Shown here piece by piece: positions 37,450 to 49,742 of a stretch of DNA of 64,000 bases. Each line of letters starts with the position of its first letter. Position 1 is the first letter of the stretch. The stretch is from Ashinkailepas kermadecensis. Its lineage: Eukaryota; Arthropoda; Thecostraca; Neolepadidae. Where the stretch lies: positions 275,501 through 339,500 of the forward strand of contig JAOTOM010004954.1 of assembly GCA_034440615.1 (NCBI GenBank), in the 5' to 3' direction. Below the pieces are notes generated by a model. The model saw only the letters and a program-made list of their open reading frames with translations. It was not told the DNA's origin and searched no databases. The position numbers were made by a program, and so were the translations under genes.

Positions 37450-39700
37450 GGTAGCCACTGACTGTCACACGCTCTTCGGATTTTGCGCAGAGATTCGAGG
37501 CCGTTTCATATGACGTTCTACGGAAAGCTATACAAAACGGTGCGAATTCACTCCACCTAACACAGCCTCACTTCACGACTTATTCGATTTTTTTATCTCA
37601 CCTTTTGACATGGAATGAATACGTTTCTCAATCTTAGAAATTTGGAGCTACTGTGGCGCTATCCGCAAATTTCAACGACCATTGCTGCGTAACTTGTGAG
37701 GTTCAATGATTCCACAGAAGTAAAGCTTTTTCGGGATTTGCAGCATTATCTGCATGGGTGCTGATTTATATCTTTTTGAAGTATTCCCAACCACTCCCCA
37801 CGCTGGCTTCCCCTCCCAATGCAAAATAGTATGAAACCTTATGAGTTACATGGGCTGGGCCCGTCATCAATTCCGCTTCATTCTCCAATCCAGTACTTGC
37901 CCCCACCCCAATGATTCCCATAATTCAACACTCCTGGTGTACATGTGATACCACAGGTGACAAGCCATGTGCGTTGGGGGTGTTGCCTGAGATAAGAGGA
38001 ACCAGAGCTATCTGTTGTTGTTGGCATTCGTCTGATCGGTTGGTTAGTTCCTGAGATCCGAGGGGGTTTAGAGCCCACCCCAGACAGTCGATTGTGAGGG
38101 ATGAATTAGGCTGTGTAGCTATGGGCTGAGTTAAATGCATAACTGTAGCATGAATCTTATGTGGTGTTTGATTGTGAGGAAATAACTTCAAACTTGGCCT
38201 TCGCCATCTCTTGAATCCGGGCATTGCACAGTTGCTGGTAGAAGGGTGGTGCTGTCCACTGTTCGTGTGTTGGCAGTTGGTCACTGTGATAGCTACCGGC
38301 TTTCAGACATTTTGCTTTAGCCACAAGGTTTCCCGATTTGTGTGCGAGATGACGTCCATAAGGAAACAATTTATTCCTCATCACTCCCATCTCCCGTTTT
38401 GCTGATATATTTCCACTCCTTCGTTCGGCTAATTACAGGCTAAGAATTAAGAAATCCAAATTGTTTGAACTAATTCATATAATTTGTACATATGAATTAG
38501 GATATTTTAATTTGCACTTTTTAAGTTTACAGGGATTATAATTTCTGAATTAAATCAGTCACTTTAAGATTACGGTGTGAATGTGAACGGCATGCTATTC
38601 ATTTTTGCCATGCTCCGAGCAAATTTGCCCTTTGAACTATATTTGAGAAACTATTTTCCATGCTGGCGCCCGGTGCAAGATCAATTCTGAACCAGTGCTT
38701 AGGCACAGCTGAACACATCCGAATTTACCTGAACGCCCGGAATCACACCTAGATCCATCATGTGACGCCATCATGCGCTAGGTGGCTCGTCATCAACCTC
38801 TGGAGTATTCAATAGTGTGTGGACCCGGTTCAGAATTCAATGGTATGTGGACCTGTGCAGCATTCAGTGGTACCCGAACTCCTTTCAGCATTCCGAGCCA
38901 CGTGGACCTCGTCCACCTGTCAACACTATGCAGACGCCATACCACATGCAGACGCCGTGCCCTGCCTCTGACGTCGCATGGTGTGGTGGTGGCTTGTTGC
39001 TTTAGGGCGCACCGACTTCTGGGTCGCTTTGTGCCCATCTAATGTACGGACTCCACCCAGTAAAATAGCCGCGTGGACTTAGCCAAGCATTCAGCGGCAC
39101 GTTTACCCAGTATAGTATTCAGTGGCACGTGCACTCCGTCCAGTTTTCAGTGGCGCGTGGGCGCCGTCCGGTAATCCAAAACCACATGGATCGATAGATC
39201 GATTATCTGGCGGCCCGTGAACACCTGATTCCACTCGGGAACCCTGCCGGTCCTTAGAAGAGATTTAATGAGTGCCGAACGAAATGACAAGGTGGGGATG
39301 GTTGTATGGGGCACGAGGCAGAAATAGACGACAGGCTTACGCATAATAACAAAGGGTGCAGGGGGAGCGACTGGGGCTGACCGTCGCTCGACCATCAGCG
39401 CGGCCCAGGTGCACTGCCGCCAGGTGTCGGATTATCACATGACATCAGCTGGTCATGGCTACAGCCAAATTGACGACACAAAGGGGGCTGGACGGCTTAC
39501 CAAAGCGCGTCCGAGATTAAACCAGATATGACTGCAAAATAACCCGATCGCTTTGACAGCCGTATAAATCCACGAGCATCAATCTAAGTAGCATTTCAGA
39601 TGTTTCGGAGGCGAGGAAAACATTTGCCGAAGCAGCGATCCCTTTATCGGGATGGCGCCACCTGGCGTACCGACATCAGAGAACAGCTGACGGTTGGCGC
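37450..39700. other. Intron 1 of WIF1/Shifted, 5' part
   Basis: Mixed composition. 38800-39170 has weakly repeated phrases (ATTCAGTGGTA, CAGTGGCACGTG, CGTGGAC) suggesting a decayed repeat of about 45 bp. No exon was recognised. Confidence 0.5.
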
Positions 39701-39708
39701 ACACTCGC

Positions 39709-39982
39709 CTGAGAACTGTTCGATCTGCTTGGGATCTATCCAGAGTGCCAGGTCGTTGGTGTGGCCGCCGCGGTGGCGTCGTCCCCTGTCGGCGCCGGCT
39801 GGTGACTTCTGGCCGGTCCTGTGGCCGGACCTGGGCCGATCTGGCCGGGCGGCCGGCTCGACTTGATGTCTGTCGGCTGGACGACCGGCGACCGCGGCCG
39901 CGTCGACGTCGTCCGGGCTGACCTGGCTGACCCCCGAGACAAGCAGCAGCGTCAGGGCCATCAGCCGGCCGGTCAGCTCCAT
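39709..39982 (-). CDS. shf/WIF1-like: WIF1/Shifted exon 1: signal peptide and start of the WIF domain
   Basis: The chosen ATG (39982-39980) opens MELTGRLMALTLLLVSGVSQ, a good signal peptide. About 55 low-complexity residues rich in Arg, Ala, Pro and Asp follow. The exon then encodes LALWIDPKQIEQFS, which matches LYLWIDAHQARVLI of human WIF1. The exon is 274 bp and ends in phase 1. The junction uses TCAG|GCGAGT, a GC donor, because only this joins exon 2 in frame (QFSGYLMQIP); the nearby GT would leave the wrong phase. A possible upstream acceptor (GTGTCCGCAG before GGGTGGGCGG, boundary 39997) allows a 5' untranslated exon. Confidence 0.88.
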
Positions 39983-40002
39983 CAGGACCGCCCACCCCTG
40001 CG

Positions 40003-40162
40003 GACACGCACACACGCACACGTCAGTGCAATGCATTGGAGATAAACAACTCAGACACACACGCACGCATACCCTCACACACGCGCACACACACACACAC
40101 ACGTCAGTGTAATGCATTGGAGATAAACAACTCAGACACACACGCACGCATACCCTCACACA

Positions 40163-40199
<37 letters not shown>

Positions 40200-40300
40200 G
40201 TGCAATGCATTGGAGATAAACAACTCAGACACACACGCACGCATACCCTCACACACGCGCACACACACATACACACACACACACACAAACACGCATACAC
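40003..40300. repeat. About 80-95 bp tandem repeat containing CA runs (three copies)
   Basis: Copies with CGTCAGTGCAATGCATTGGA, then GATAAACAACTCAGACACAC and a (CA)n stretch begin near 40021, 40103 and 40194. They differ mainly in CA length. The array is immediately upstream of WIF1/Shifted exon 1 on the gene strand. Confidence 0.93.
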
Positions 40301-40309
40301 ATGTTTTTC

Positions 40310-41465
40310 GTTTTACTGGATTATTTACTGCCAAACCTATGCATCCATCGGATGTTGGAATATGACTCAAAAGTTTTCTATCGCTCTAGAGATGTGACTG
40401 TATCGGCAAGAGAAACATCTTCCACCATTGTTTTCAGGATTTTCGTCAGAACACAAACGCAGGGAAGCTGGCATGAAACCGAAGCGGGGAAATATGTCGG
40501 CAACATTTTGTTATTCACGATGACCATAATGCTCAATTAGAACACACTGCAGCGGACTGGTGTGCCAATATCAGTTTGCAAAGGTATTCACGTTAACATT
40601 TAAGTTTCTCTCAATATGAAGCGATTGTGGCACCATCACACAAAGTGATGCAATGAAAATAGCATGAACGTAAGCTCGTTTCGATGTGAGCAGTACCTTC
40701 TCTTTTAATGATCGTTTGGTGCTAAGTGTTCGCTGGTAACCTATGCTCCTGCACATTTTTGCAAAATATGTCGTGCTGTTTGTCGCGAAATGCCTCGATT
40801 GAACTCAATACCTTCCAGCTAGACTTCATGGCCTGAAGGATGTGGCTTGCGCTTAATGCAGATTCCTGTCTTGTGTAGCTGGACATGCATTCGGAAAGAT
40901 CGAGAGCCGACCTGGAAAAAACTGACGCCTTGGTTTTAAGGGCTGGCGGAGAAGAGCTAAGGTGAGAAAAAGTGCGGTATGTGTCCCCGATGTAGATCCA
41001 AACATTCCCAGCCTCAGTTGGAAACACTGTCCAATGGAAAAAGAACTTGGTAGAGCCGAAAGGAAACCTGTTTGACCGTCGGGATTTGCGATGGTTGCTG
41101 TCTCAATGGAGTATTTTCGTTGTATGATAATCTTTCAGCCTATGAAAAAGAGCATTACTATGGACTTAAATCCTGTCAAAATGCAAATGCATGCGTAAAA
41201 GACTGTCATGGGCTATTGGCGACGTCTACATTTTGGCTACGTACGTTCACCAGCAGCGACCTTTTGACCTCTGATTCCTAGCATGTTTGGATAGTGAGCA
41301 TGGCATCTGCATAAGTGTGTTTTCCACCACAATCTGGTGAAATGTAGTGATGTTCTAAAGACGTCTAATTGCGAAAAAACATAATGAAGCGATTTATACA
41401 TGAAGCCTCGCTCGTCTTTCGCTCAACCAGTTCTATCGCAAATATCGCAGTACCAATACCTATCT
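40310..41465. other. Unassigned DNA upstream of WIF1/Shifted exon 1
   Basis: Could contain the promoter or a 5' intron of the minus-strand gene. No convincing promoter element or exon was identified. Confidence 0.4.
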
Positions 41466-41467
41466 GT

Positions 41468-41801
<334 letters not shown>

Positions 41802-41809
41802 CGAGTACT

Positions 41810-42225
41810 TGTAAACAATGCAACACATGGACGCGAAATGATCGTCATTGTCTGTACATCCTAAGGCCCAAATAACCAGCCGACCAGATTTATAAAGCTT
41901 CCTGGAACAGCTGAAAAATACAATTTCGTCTGTTTCAGCCTGCATTGATACTGAGGTCGAGGTGTTATCGAGCTCGGCTCCAGACTTGGGGAGGGGTATC
42001 CAATTTTAAATATTTGAAGCATATTTTGTTTTCCATTCCTAGTATAATGTTACTATTTCATCTTCTTAGGTGTCTTGTTCTAGCAGAAACATACCGAAGC
42101 TATATTTCTGGATGTTGTGCCTGCAATGAGCTTCAGCCTTATCTTTTGCGAGTTAGAAGAGTGAACAATGCCGTCAGCCACCGAATATTCTTCACCGTGA
42201 AAATCCCATCCCTATCGGCGCTTGT
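41810..42225. other. Unassigned DNA
   Basis: Nothing recognised between the two TA microsatellites. Confidence 0.4.
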
Positions 42226-42231
42226 GTAATG

Positions 42232-42334
<103 letters not shown>

Positions 42335-42335
42335 A

Positions 42336-42825
42336 TCTACTATATAAAGGGAGAGTTTTGTTTGGATCTCTCTCCTGATTGGTCGACACACTGACACTTC
42401 GACCAATCAGCGTCGAGTATTCCTGTGACGTCACAATAATATCCGATGTCCGCGATGACTCCTATCAATACTATCAATCAATACAGTCGCCGTGTGACAG
42501 TGGTGGGGAGTGCACGTGTCCGTCCGCGAAGTGATGCGACAATGTTAAAACGACAGAAACCAATGCCTGAGGATGATACACCATCTGCGAAACGTAACAG
42601 GGCTCATCGCGAACGCGAGACTGCTGAGCAACGAGAACAGCGTTTGACTGAGAGACGAGAGAGGCAGGCTATATTGCGTAAAAAAGAAACACCACAGCAA
42701 CACAATTGCCGCCTTACTGTTGCCCGTGCACGCCATGCGGCCAAACCTGATGATGTACAATACACGTTTACCAGCTTACATGAATTCGTTTTACAACCCG
42801 GGCGAAGCCGGGTACGGGCCACTAG
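42336..42825 (+). mobile_element. Non-autonomous Helitron, 490 bp
   Basis: Starts with TC (TCTACTATATAAAGGGAGAG) and ends with CTAG. The 3' end has the expected short hairpin (CCCGGGCGAAGCCGGG) about 10 nt before CTAG. The element sits between an A (42335) and a T (42826), as Helitrons insert into AT without target duplication. It contains a short basic ORF but no Rep or helicase domain, so it would need help in trans. Confidence 0.82.
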
Positions 42826-42856
42826 TATGTTATATATGTTTGTATTCCAGCAGTAA
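42446..42856 (+). CDS. Helitron-associated short basic ORF (truncated)
   Basis: A 136-codon ORF, largely inside the Helitron. It is rich in Arg, Glu and Gln with the repetitive phrases AHRERETAEQREQRLTERRE and RLTVARARHA, typical of the charged N-terminal region of arthropod Helitron proteins. The catalytic regions are missing. The last 10 codons run out of the element into flanking DNA. Expression is doubtful. Confidence 0.5.
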   Translation: MSAMTPINTINQYSRRVTVVGSARVRPRSDATMLKRQKPMPEDDTPSAKRNRAHRERETAEQREQRLTERRERQAILRKKETPQQHNCRLTVARARHAAKPDDVQYTFTSLHEFVLQPGRSRVRATSMLYMFVFQQ

Positions 42857-44270
42857 CGCATATATGTATCAAGATTAGCATTTTTGTTCAAATTGCACGC
42901 CACTTATGACATTTGGTACTCCCTATTGGATTTATTCATCTGAGGTGCTTTATTTGCTCCGCTTATCCCTCGTTCCCGAGGCACAACGAATGCTGAAGTT
43001 AATCGATTTTGACGAATGGTTACCAGACCAGATGCAAAGTCGAAAGCAGTCATGAATGTAACTGAAATTTTCCAACCGAAGTAGCTTGTGCATTTTTTAC
43101 TAGAAACACGTTCCGCTTCCTCTCCTTGAAGAGTAGCTTTTACCTATTCAGATCAGCTAGCCTCCTCCGTGATTCATACCTGATTTAGAATCGAAATCAG
43201 AACCAGAACCTGTAGCGAAAACAAAACTTCGGTGAATTATGGTGAGCCTTGAATAATTTATTTCGCGTAGAGGTCACTAAAAACGATGAAACAAAAAGCA
43301 CCGAGTGGAGCGCGATGCTTTATATGCATAGTCATAAGTGTTGCGATGTAATGACGTCTCCACTGATGATACAATTCCGGTTTTAAACTGGACGGAGGAT
43401 CCAAATGATCTGGCTGATCAGTTGGCATGGATGAATTAATAACAATCCACATCTTGTCAGTGGCGCAGCAAGGATTTTTCAGCGAGAAAGTGTAGTTGTT
43501 TTGGTTCGCTCCTAAAAGGGCTTTGCAAGGATGGCTGATAACTCTGATATTTCTCCTGCGATAAAGTTCCAGTGAACTTGAAAAGTGTGGGGACCACCAA
43601 AAGTGACTGGACTTTCGCTATAGTAGCTCCTTACGCTGTGCTATTTAAGCTGCAAGGATTACCTTCGGATATCCCACCCATGTTTTCCCTCCACCAGGTT
43701 GAACGTAGGGTAGGAATGGACAATTGAAAGCCATTGTATCACACTATCCTTCATTCCTCAGTATTTTTGCAGAGGTGCATTGCATCTCACATTATAACCC
43801 GATGGCAGACGCCGAAATCTGTGTTCGATTTGAGCGATTCAACGATACGCGCCCGGTATTGCATGCAACGATATTCGGCAATGTTTTCCAGCTTCAATGA
43901 CACATGACCAGCAGTAAAGAAAGGCACGCCATGATCTGCCAAGCACCTGACATGAGTTGTTGTCATGCAGCATTTTTGTGTCGAGCTTCCAGTGCCCGGG
44001 TGTGCTGTGGGGTGTGGGTACGTATCCCGTGGCCCGGTTACCGAGTCCGGCTCAACGCGGTACCAGATGAGCACGACGGCGATTTATCAGGCGACAATAT
44101 ACAGAGTGTGCCGCCCCTTGCCTTGTGTACCGCTTAGACATAGTCACCGTCTGAGATCCACCCAGCCCACTTGGCAATTCGCCAGCATACGTTCTGGCAG
44201 GCCGCTGCCTTTGTCGTCGACCGATCGGGTCGGATTTACACCGCTCACTGCCGCCAAGCCAATCCATTAC
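42830..44270. other. Unassigned DNA
   Basis: No gene or repeat recognised. GC content rises after 43970 towards the 35-bp satellite. Confidence 0.4.
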
Positions 44271-44279
44271 GTATGGTCC

Positions 44280-45125
44280 GACGAGACAGTCACCACTCCC
44301 CCGGCCGCGACACCGACAGTCGCGACTCACCTGGCCGTTGGCTGACACGGGGCAGTCGCCACCTCGCCGGCCGCTGGCCAATACTGATAGTCGCCACCCC
44401 ACCGGCTGCTGGCTGACAACGATAGTCGCCACCCCACCGGCCGCTGACTGACACCGATAGTCGCCACCCCACCGGCTGCTGGCTGACAACGATAGTCGCC
44501 ACCCCACCGGCCGCTGACTGACACCGATAGTCGCCACCCCACCGGCTGCTGGCTGACAACGATAGTCGCCACCCCACCGGCCGCTGACTGACAACGATAG
44601 TCGCCACTCCACCGGCCGCTGACTGACACCGATAGTCGCCACTCCACCGGCTGCTGGCTGACAACGATAGTCGCCACCACACCGGCCGCTGGCGGACAAC
44701 GATAGTCGCCACCCCACCGGCTGCTGGCTGACAACGATAGTCGCCACCACACCGGCCGCTGGCGGACAACGATAGTCGCCACCACACCGGATGCTGGCTG
44801 ACAACCATAGTCTCCACCTCACCGGCTGCTGGCCGACACGGGACAGTCGCCACCACACCGGGCGCTGACCGATGCCGATAGTCTCCATCCAACCGGCCGC
44901 TGACTGACACCGATAGTCGCCACCACACCTGCTGCTGGCTGACACGGGCAGTCTCCACCCTACTGGCTGCTGGCCGACACGGGGCAGTCGCCACTCCACC
45001 GGCTGCTGGCCGACACGGGGCAGTCGCCACCCCACCGGCTGCTGGCACATCACCGATAGTCGCCACCCCACAGGCTGCTGGCTGACACGGGGCAGTCGCC
45101 ACCTCACTGGCTGCTGACACGTCAC
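44280..45125. repeat. 35-bp satellite (GATAGTCGCCACCCCACCGGCTGCTGGCTGACAAC)n
   Basis: About 23 units. Between 44400 and 44580 two unit types (CTGCTGGCTGACAAC and CCGCTGACTGACACC) alternate, giving a 70-bp dimer. Later units are mixed and end in GGGGCAGTCGCC variants. The 281- and 357-codon minus-strand ORFs are artefacts of the array. Confidence 0.96.
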
Positions 45126-45129
45126 GAAG

Positions 45130-45540
45130 TTTCACTTCGGGACCATCTCGTCTCTCGCCTGCATTGTAAATATACGGATGATATCACAGTGCGGCAAGCG
45201 GCGCTGGCGATGCAGACCGTTGCTGAGATGCAGTCTCTGGGCGCCCACCCAGCAGGCCTAACACTATCCCGCTGCTCGACGGTACCCGCTGTCTGACCCG
45301 ATCCGCCCGACCAGATCCTGCTCCACTGTCTGACTGCACCCGTGACCACCTGATCAGGCCCTGCCCTGCCGCCTGACTGTACTCGTAGCTGTCTAACCAG
45401 ATCATGCCCTACCGCCTGACTGCACCCGCCACCGTCTGATCGGACCATCTCCTGCCGTATCCTGACTGTGCCCATGCCCTGCTACCTGAACCGTGCCCTC
45501 CTGACCGGACCCTCCTCTCCTACCGCTCGGCCCGCATCCT
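45130..45540. repeat. Degenerate GC-rich repeat
   Basis: Recurring CCGCCTGACTGCACCCG, CTGCCGCCTGACTGT and TGATCGGACC-type phrases at roughly 40-bp spacing suggest an old, decayed array. Confidence 0.5.
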
Positions 45541-45838
45541 CTTTACCGAACACGTGTCCGGCCGCGACTGCGCTCAGCTAGCAGTGGGCCGAGCACGGAC
45601 TGACAGGCGACGCGGCGTGCTGGAAGATCTGCCATGACGCACCGGCCGGCGCGGCCGATGGTCGCCGGCCACGTGACCGCAGATCACGTGACCGGCACTT
45701 GCAACACAGCCGGTGACGCGCCGGCGCTGGTGTTTGCCAGGTCCGCTGGCAAACGCGCGCCGGCCGCTCTGTTTGACTGATAGCGGCGCGACAAAGGCGC
45801 CACCCGCCGCAGCTGGTCAACAAGCAGATGTGTGCATG

Positions 45839-46125
45839 CACTGGCGGATCCAGGGGGGGGGGGCATTCCGGCCATGGCCCCCCTCAAGCGCTTCAAAGGG
45901 GGGCATAGTATCTTTTGTCCCCCCCCAAACCAACGAAAGTAAACTGAATTAAAATGCAGTAATCTTTGCTGAGGTTAAAAAATAGCGTTCCGGGTGAAAT
46001 AATCTCCAATTTTACAGGTATTTTTAATAATTTTTTGGAAGCACAATATGGTAGAATAGTAGATTCTGATATATCGAGGGTTCTATGCTGTTGAAGTTCT
46101 GCTTACAGCAAGAGGTGACGAAATC
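45839..46125 (+). mobile_element. Family C element, left-end copy
   Basis: Starts CACTGGCGGATCCAGGGGG and continues GCATTCCGGCCATGGCC, AAGCGCTTCAAAGGGG, AATTAAAATGCAGTAA and TTCTGCTTACAGCAAGAG. It is a same-orientation copy of the outer part of the palindrome's left arm (46368-46660). The right terminal repeat is missing here. Confidence 0.75.
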
Positions 46126-46365
46126 AGCAGTTTCATTATTCCTTCGTCAGATAGGTTCATGAAGTTTGTTTAGCCAGTAACGGGCAAGTGGACCCAGTGA
46201 GCCAGATTTCGAAAGCGGAATTTGAACAGGATGTTTTGTGCGAGTGACCAGTTGAGCTCAGTTGAGCAGCATGTTTCGTATGTTGGTGTTGGGGTTGCTA
46301 AGATGAACAGACAGGCTACATTGACTGATTTTGTCCAAGAAGAATAGCAACAGGAGGTATGTATT
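46126..46365. other. Spacer between family C copies
   Basis: AT-rich, no match noticed elsewhere in the window. Confidence 0.4.
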
Positions 46366-46367
46366 TA

Positions 46368-47793
46368 CACTGGCGGATCCAGGGAGGGGCCATTCCGGCC
46401 ATGGCCCCCCGAAGCGCTTAAAAGGGGGGCCATGGTGTCTTTTGCCCCCCCCGAAACCAACAGAAGTCAACTAAATTAAAATGCAGTAACCTTTGTCGAG
46501 GTTAAAAAGTAGCGTCTGGATGAAAGAATCTCCAATTGTAAATTTAAAAAATTGTTTGGAAGCCAGTGTGGTAGCATAGTAGATTCTAACACACATCGAG
46601 GGTTCCATGCTCTAAGTTCTGCTTACAGCAAGAGTTGACAAAATCGGATCCGCCAGTGTGTTCACGTGCATGAACGTTGACGTGGTACAAGACGTTGAAC
46701 GAGAACGTGAACGTTTTGGTAAGCAAGAACAAAAATCCGGTAACATAGAAACGGTGGAGGTAGGCTGGGGCCCCTACACAGGAAACTATGTTGTCAATTA
46801 TTATTTTTTTCTTCAGATGGGCCCCTTTGCCAAATAGTGGTCGAAATCCGGTGCTTTTAACCAAAAATAGCGGGAGAAGGGGCACCCTCCAAATCCGTTC
46901 GACTCCTCCCCTGATGTAATTCCTAGGTACGCCACTGGGGGAGGGGGAGGGGAGGGGCTGACGCCGAAAACCGAAAGTTGGCCCCCCCAAACCGGTGGGC
47001 TAGATCCGCCAGTGTGTGCATGTGTTGTGTACGTATGTGTGCATGTGTGCGTTTGGGGGTGTATTTATGTATGTATGTGGGAAGGGGAGAGGCTGTCTGC
47101 ATGTCTGCCTGAATGGGTATGCATGCAATCGGCACCACTGGCGGATCTAGCCCACCGTTTTTTTTTGGGTGGGGGGGGAACTTTCGGATTTCGGCGTCAG
47201 CCCAACGCCTCCCCCTAGTGGCGTACCCAGGAATTCCGTCAGGGAAGGGGTCGAACGGATTTGGAGGGTGCCCATTCTCCCACCATTTTTGGTTAAAAGC
47301 ACCGGATTTCAACCACTATTTGGCAAAGGGGCCATTTAAAAAATAATAATTAATGACAATAAAACTTCTGTGTAGGGGCCCCAGCCTACCTCCACCGTTT
47401 CTAAGTTGCCGGATTTTTGTTCTTGTTTACTATAACGTTCACGTTCACGTCCAACGTCTCGTACCACGTCAACGTTCTTGCGCGTGTACACCACACTTGC
47501 GGATCCGATTTTGTCAACTCTTGCTGTAAGCAGAACTTGAGCAGCATGGAACCCTCGATGTGTGTCAGAATCTACTATGCTACCATGCTGGCTTCCGAAC
47601 AATTAGAAAAAATACCTTTAAAATTGGAGATGCTTTCATTCAGACGCTATTTTTAACCTCAGCGAAGGTTACTGCATTTTAATTTAGTTTACTCCTGTTG
47701 GTTTCGAGGGGGGAAAAGACACTATGCCCCCTTTAAGTGCTTCTGGGGGGGGGGGGAGCATGGCCGGAATGGCCCTCCCTGGATCCGCCAGTG
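46368..47793. mobile_element. 1.4-kb palindrome built from family C elements
   Basis: Left arm 46368-47014 and right arm 47136-47793 are inverted copies of each other over about 650 bp; the spacer is 121 bp. Each arm is bounded by CACTGGCGGATC and its complement GATCCGCCAGTG. The left arm has an additional internal GGATCCGCCAGTG at 46648-46660, so the arm looks like two joined modules. The shared order includes GCATGGCCGGAATGGCC, CTGCTTACAGCAAGAG, ACGTGAACGT, GGTGGAGGTAGGCTGGGGCC, CCAAATAGTGG and CCAAATCCGTTCGA. No transposase was seen. Confidence 0.88.
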
Positions 47794-47799
47794 ATCTGC

Positions 47800-49570
47800 A
47801 CTGTGGGCAACTCTATGTGAATACATGAGTATGTATCGTCGGCTGATGCACCAGACGATGAATTATTTCACAAAAATGGCAATGGCGGGCCGGGAATGGG
47901 CATTCATTGACTTAAAGCAAACAAAAAGCACCTGTGTGTTCGGCGAAACCCAACTAACCTTCAGCCCAGCCCGTAACAAAGGTAATCACAATCCGAATCT
48001 TCTTGGTGGTGCTTGTCTACTATGCATACGCTGGTCGTCGGCTCCTTTCACGAGTCACGCTGCAGGTGAGTGCCAAAGCTCATGCTGCCAAAACGGAGCG
48101 TCAGCGGTTCAAATCGGAACAATCATGTAAAGCTGGAGGAGGGTTGGTAGTGCAATTGCAAAAGTTTGTGCTGCATCCGTGATGTCGTCATCTGGAATGA
48201 CGTCCGTGCTGCCAAAACGGACGTCCGTGATGTCATTATTCAATCATTTAATTTTCAGAAGACAAGCATCATGGCATGGTGGACAATCAAATAAGATGAA
48301 ATATACCAGCCCATCTTTGCAAGAAATAATACATTCCGCGTAAGCCTTGATTACAAGGACAAACTTTTCGATCACAGATTGTTTTCATGCTTCACGTTTG
48401 AAAACGACCCACGCTAGAAATATTTGTGTCTTGCAATGCAATCAACATTTGCCTAAAGATGAGCATTCCTCGGACATGTATGATAAAATATTTCAAAATA
48501 CACGTATCTGCCCATGTATGTGCAATGTTATTGTCCAACAAGTCTCAACGTCTTTAAATGTAATTGTCCTTCAAAATAAGCTTAAATATGCAATCATACT
48601 GTGATGACATGCAAAGAATAGAAGAGCACACACGGGTGAGAAATACAATTGAGCGGGTGTGGCCATAGGTGAAAAATGTCACCCCGTCATCCACGTAGGT
48701 TTGGAATCATGAGGGTGGTCCCGTCATGTGTGCCGAAAATATCCGCGGCACTGCGCTGTTGCATTGACCGGTTACGTTGCAGGTCAAAGACGTCAGTAGG
48801 CATGCTTTCAGGGAGAAGAATGGTATGAAGGCGTAGCAGTTCATTTTTTGGCGATGTGTTGGCTAGCTTCTGATACACGTCGGGCCGTGACACCGATTTC
48901 CATCCCTGAATCTACACGTGGTTATTTCAATTTCTATAAATCGTGAGAATAATTATATTATCTTACGCCGTGGGATCATGTTTAGAATTGAAGACTCATC
49001 ATTATATTATGAATGTCATTCGCCTGACGTAGCCTTTATTCAATGTGATATGGCAGACCACTAAGCTTGTATTCGTGATGGATTTCAAGGACTGGCTCTT
49101 GCTTTCGGATATATCCAGTGAAGGGGCGAACAGGGAACCTTCTAGCCTGTGGCAGACGGCTCAGACCCAACCCGACCCAACCCGCCCCAGTCCGGCTCCT
49201 CCAGGTCCAACCGTCACGCGTTTGAAACCTTGAAAGAAAGGGGCTTGTGACAATGCTAATGCAAAATTCGGCATTATGCATTTATGCCCAAGGCATGCAC
49301 ATTATGTTCAGCAGATGAGCCCGATTTCGGCAAAAATGTAGCCGATTTCGGTTGCAGCGGATTGTCTTTCAATGTGCATCAGCCACATTTGGGCATCAGT
49401 TCTGCAATAAGGCTCCTCTGCTGAATATAAGGCACGCATCCAAAATTTGAATGTACTGTGGCAAAGTGTCGAAGTAGGTATTATTTATTTATGAAACTTT
49501 TAGGCTTTCGCGATTATTGGACGCACTAAGATGTGCCATTACGGGTTGCCAAGAAAGCGTAGTCGTAACG
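47800..49570. other. Unassigned DNA
   Basis: No gene recognised. The phrase GACGTCCGTGCTGCCAAAACGG is partly repeated around 48085-48225 (GCTGCCAAAACGGA twice). Confidence 0.4.
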
Positions 49571-49576
49571 GTGAAC

Positions 49577-49742
49577 ACATTCTGCAGCAGGATTGCACCC
49601 GGTCCTGTGCCTGCAGCAGGGTGGCGCCCAGCCCTGTGCCTGCAGCAGGGTGGCGCCCGATTCTGTGCCTGCAGCAGGGTGGCACCTGGTCCTGTGCCTG
49701 CAGTCGAGTGGCATTCGGCCCTGTGCCTGCAGCAGGGTCGGT
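49577..49742. repeat. 30-bp minisatellite (CCTGCAGCAGGGTGGCGCCCGATTCTGTGC)n
   Basis: Five to six units with variable middles. It contains the palindrome CCTGCAGCAGG. Continuous ORFs on both strands follow from the 30-bp period. Confidence 0.92.

Noticed and set aside
39644..40300. Extending WIF1/Shifted upstream of 39982 through CysVal repeats
   Set aside because: That part translates CA/TG repeats. The Met at 39982 begins a proper signal peptide.
44052..45135. 281- and 357-codon minus-strand ORFs
   Set aside because: Translations of the 35-bp satellite; two frames are open over the same DNA.
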